The notes below the pieces were generated by a model, which ran no database searches, was not told the origin of the DNA, and saw only the letters and a program-made list of their open reading frames with translations. DNA of 44,254 nucleotides, taken from the NCBI GenBank assembly GCA_029781855.1, contig JAKOVX010000065.1, positions 1-44,254 of the forward strand, in the 5' to 3' direction. Positions 41,648 to 44,254 of this stretch are shown here, piece after piece. Numbering within the stretch: the stretch's first letter is position 1; each line of letters starts with the position of its first letter. The position numbers and the translations under genes are program-made. This DNA is from Acidobacteriota bacterium (lineage in GTDB: Bacteria; Acidobacteriota; Blastocatellia; Pyrinomonadales; Pyrinomonadaceae).

Positions 41648-44254
41648 CTATTCGAGTGGTTCCGCAATAAAATCGAGGTCGACGACGTTGTCTGTCAGAC
41701 TGATAAGTCGGCTCGGCTGTCGAAACGTGAACTGTTTGGTACCAACCGTCACGACATATGTCTCCCCTGCATCGAGGCCGTCGATCTGATAATAGCCGAA
41801 CGGACCCGTGATCGCTCTGATCGGCTGCGGCAGACTGTTGCCCGCGACGTAGATCACCGCGTTCCGGATACCTCGCCCATCCGCTGTCAGTACGCGGCCC
41901 GCAATAGACACAGCCGCTGCGGTCGGCGAAGTTGGGCGATATTCGTACGCTCCACGGTCATCATATACACGAACGCCGGTGCCCGTGTTCGAAACCGCCG
42001 GGTCGTCCACACGCGCGTTGCCATCGATGTCGAAAGTCGGCTCGCTCGGAGCGTCAGAGTTTGCACTGTCGATCGCCGGCGATCCGGTCATCAGGTGATA
42101 GTCACCCACCGGGTTAGGTATCGCGACGTCAAAAGGAGCGGCCGGCGGCCGTTGAGCGATAGCGGCAGGAAAAACGAAGAATGGGTCAGATTGCAGGCCA
42201 TTGATCTCTTGTGTCGGCTGTGCGGTCTTGAATGCGGCCAACGACGTGTAGGCGGAGCCTCCGCCCCAGTAGATCTGAGCCGTACCGCCGTTTGCGGGAG
42301 AGAGATAATACAGATTGAAGTCGGCCGTCGTACCAACGAGCGACTGGGCGTCAACCCTGAGGTTTCCGGCGCTACCGGTCGATGTTCCGCCGCCAACCAA
42401 GCGTAGAAGACCATTGTCCATCATTATGTTGTTCTTAATCGTCGCCCCGCCCGAACCCGGCGAAGTCGATCCCTCGACGTTTATCCCGACGGTAACGTTG
42501 CCGTGAACCGTGTTGCCGACAATGATCTGATTCGGAGCCGCGTTATTGTCGATACCGTGATCACCATTTCCGTACGTCAGATTTCCAACCACCGAGTTGT
42601 AACTCGATCCAGTATAGAAATTCAGGCCCGTGTCCTCATTGGCATATACGATGTTGTGGATGATCGTATTGTAATTGCTCCCTAAGACATTGATGCCGCA
42701 GGCATCACGCTGAAACTCCGACGCGTTTCCAAAGGAAATGTTATTGCTAACGGTATTTCTATTGGCTCCGCCAGTGAGCCTGATCCCGTCCGAGCTGTTA
42801 TTGTCCGTCGTGTTGCCTGTGATTATCGAATCAGTCGTGCTATTAACGTAGATACCTGCACGCGTATTGCTCGAAGTCGGTGTGCCTGCGGAAGTAACGT
42901 GATTGTTCGATATCGTGAGATGGTCCGAGCCGAAAGTATAGATCCCATAATCAGCCGTATCGGTGACTGTAAATCCATCGACGACTATGTAGCTCTTTGT
43001 TGTTAATCGGAAGGCACCCCCGCTCGAGGAATTTCCAGGAAGCCCAGTAACCGTGACGCCCGGAGCGGCCGAAACGGTGATCGGATTGCCGGCGGTGCCG
43101 GAGTTCGGTTTCACGGTTTCAGCGTACGTACCTGCTAGTACGCGAACAACATCGCCGCCGACGGTCGCTACGGCCGTACCCTTCCCAATTGTGCAGAATG
43201 GCAATGCCGCCGTCAGGCCGGTGTTCAGAGTATCCGAACATGATGCGTTCGTATTATTAACGTAGTAGACCGTTCCCGACGCGACGAGGACGTTCAGATC
43301 GAACGGGTCGCTGTCCGCCAGACCGTCATTTACCTTTACGGAAACGAGCAGGTTACCTGTGAAGTCAACCGCCGGCGTGATGGTGTTCCCGACAAAGGTG
43401 TAGTTCGAGCGCGCAAGCACGGTCAAGCTAAAGCCCGTCGGATATGTATTATCGATGTCCGTAACTGTCAGGTTCGCGAGCGTAATTGCCAATGCCGTGT
43501 TCTTGTGTGTCGAAAGCTCGGTCTGACCGGTGATGACCGGAGCGTCGTTGACCGCGTCGATCGTCACATTGACGGCGATCGTATCCGTTCCCCCATTGCC
43601 GTCAGAAACCTGTACTTCGAACGAATCCGAACCGTTGTAGTCGCCGTTCGAGATGTAGCCGACTACGACCGAACTGCCGGTCCCCGAAGCCGTCGCCGCA
43701 CCGTGAGACGCCGGCGAGGAAACGCTCCACGTGAGCGTATCGCCGACATCGGCATCGGTCGCATTCAGTGTCAGGCTGAACGGAGTGGGCGATCCGTCCT
43801 CCGACATTGTCACGCTGGCCGTTGATCCCTCGGTGATCACGGGAGCACTATTTGTTGCTGAAACGGTGGTGAAATTCCAGGTATTACTCGTGGTTTGATG
43901 GACGCCGTCCGACGAAACGGCGAACCACTCGTACTGTATTCCCGGATCGAGTCCCGGCCACGGAATAGATGCCGTGTCTCCGGATGCCACGCCATTAGTC
44001 GTGCCGATTACCTGAAATCCGACTCCGTCCATCGCGTATGGCAGCGTGAAATTGTTCTGCGCCGCGTCCGATTTGTCGTAGTCCTTATCCTGTGTCGGCG
44101 AGTATGTCCGCACGTAGATCAGGTCGTCGGCCGGCGAAAAGCGCATCAGCCGCAGATATCCGCTCTGCTGACTATCGACGCTTTGATAATCTGAGCGCAA
44201 AGTGTAGACGGTGTTTCCGTTGAATACATCCGTGCGGCGAGCTGCCACATCCAG
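41648..44254 (-). CDS. Giant extracellular multidomain protein (N-terminus outside window)
   Basis: 868 codons in view, open to the right edge, so the start is missing. Modules in order: a C-terminal tail like those of calcineurin-like phosphoesterases (residues 1-75; GYLRLMRFSPADDLIYVRTY), a fibronectin-III-like domain (75-135; PGLDPGIQYEWFAVSSDGVH), two cadherin-like/Ig-like repeats (140-325; NGDYNGSDSFEVQVSDGNGG), a right-handed beta-helix of about 300 residues with PbH1-type repeats (GNTTDNNSSDGIRLTGGANR, NTIIHNIVYANEDTGLNFYT), and a C-terminal carboxypeptidase-regulatory-like domain (780-868; VSIAGRVLTADGRGIRNAVI). Extracellular by composition. Enzymatic activity, if any, would lie in the missing N-terminus. 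Confidence 0.82.
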   Translation of the reverse strand: MDVAARRTDVFNGNTVYTLRSDYQSVDSQQSGYLRLMRFSPADDLIYVRTYSPTQDKDYDKSDAAQNNFTLPYAMDGVGFQVIGTTNGVASGDTASIPWPGLDPGIQYEWFAVSSDGVHQTTSNTWNFTTVSATNSAPVITEGSTASVTMSEDGSPTPFSLTLNATDADVGDTLTWSVSSPASHGAATASGTGSSVVVGYISNGDYNGSDSFEVQVSDGNGGTDTIAVNVTIDAVNDAPVITGQTELSTHKNTALAITLANLTVTDIDNTYPTGFSLTVLARSNYTFVGNTITPAVDFTGNLLVSVKVNDGLADSDPFDLNVLVASGTVYYVNNTNASCSDTLNTGLTAALPFCTIGKGTAVATVGGDVVRVLAGTYAETVKPNSGTAGNPITVSAAPGVTVTGLPGNSSSGGAFRLTTKSYIVVDGFTVTDTADYGIYTFGSDHLTISNNHVTSAGTPTSSNTRAGIYVNSTTDSIITGNTTDNNSSDGIRLTGGANRNTVSNNISFGNASEFQRDACGINVLGSNYNTIIHNIVYANEDTGLNFYTGSSYNSVVGNLTYGNGDHGIDNNAAPNQIIVGNTVHGNVTVGINVEGSTSPGSGGATIKNNIMMDNGLLRLVGGGTSTGSAGNLRVDAQSLVGTTADFNLYYLSPANGGTAQIYWGGGSAYTSLAAFKTAQPTQEINGLQSDPFFVFPAAIAQRPPAAPFDVAIPNPVGDYHLMTGSPAIDSANSDAPSEPTFDIDGNARVDDPAVSNTGTGVRVYDDRGAYEYRPTSPTAAAVSIAGRVLTADGRGIRNAVIYVAGNSLPQPIRAITGPFGYYQIDGLDAGETYVVTVGTKQFTFRQPSRLISLTDNVVDLDFIAEPLE

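Overview
This 44 kb window looks like a chromosomal segment of a Gram-negative (diderm, LPS-bearing) bacterium of moderately high GC. lpxD, lpxB and lptD are all present. The mix of a C5 heme pathway, a B12-dependent acyl-CoA mutase, an S9 peptidase, large secreted proteins with Pro/Thr linkers, and four-helix-bundle and REP-like repeats fits Acidobacteriota, perhaps class Blastocatellia. That placement is inference from gene content, since no rRNA is present. No tRNA, rRNA, CRISPR array, insertion sequence or prophage was recognised.

Layout. (1) 1-1758, minus: dsbD, cut by the left edge. (2) 1926-9340, plus: a pyruvate dehydrogenase operon (pdhA, pdhB, pdhC) continuing into an EamA transporter, a STAS-like protein, lpxD and a small secreted protein. 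Four accessory genes interrupt it: a four-helix-bundle gene bracketed by inverted heptad repeats between pdhA and pdhB, and hicB-hicA plus a GIY-YIG-like gene between pdhB and pdhC. pdhC itself carries REP-like palindromes and the same heptad repeat in frame, in its linkers. (3) 9334-10506, minus: lpxB. (4) 10735-16238, plus: a large secreted beta-propeller-like protein, ilvE, and a membrane protein fused to a spermidine-synthase-like domain. (5) lptD (minus), divergent from an NtrC-type regulator (plus). (6) 20241-28780: a lipoprotein, a DUF3828-like protein, an MFS transporter, a mutase large subunit with isobutyryl-CoA-mutase active-site residues, an unknown membrane-anchored protein, a 3D-domain protein, a YraN protein and an S9 peptidase. 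(7) 28854-38886, minus: one compact operon hemA-hemC-hemD-hemE-hemN-hemH-hemG-hemB-hemL, which encodes every step from glutamyl-tRNA to protoheme. (8) 39643-41522, minus: a ChaN-family protein and a conserved protein of unknown function. (9) 41648-right edge, minus: the C-terminal part of a giant extracellular multidomain protein.

How the genes work together. The Pdh enzymes would supply acetyl-CoA, but no E3 (lpd) gene is in view. The hem operon makes heme for respiration; it pairs an oxygen-independent coproporphyrinogen oxidase (HemN) with a HemY-type protoporphyrinogen oxidase. A ChaN-like protein, from a family tied to heme binding, sits next to that operon. lpxD, lpxB and lptD serve the outer membrane.

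The most unusual structure is the pdhA/pdhB junction. A 31-nt imperfect inverted repeat would loop out the four-helix-bundle gene on the mRNA and bring the pdhA stop next to the pdhB start. This resembles the intervening sequences of 23S rRNA that encode the same protein family.
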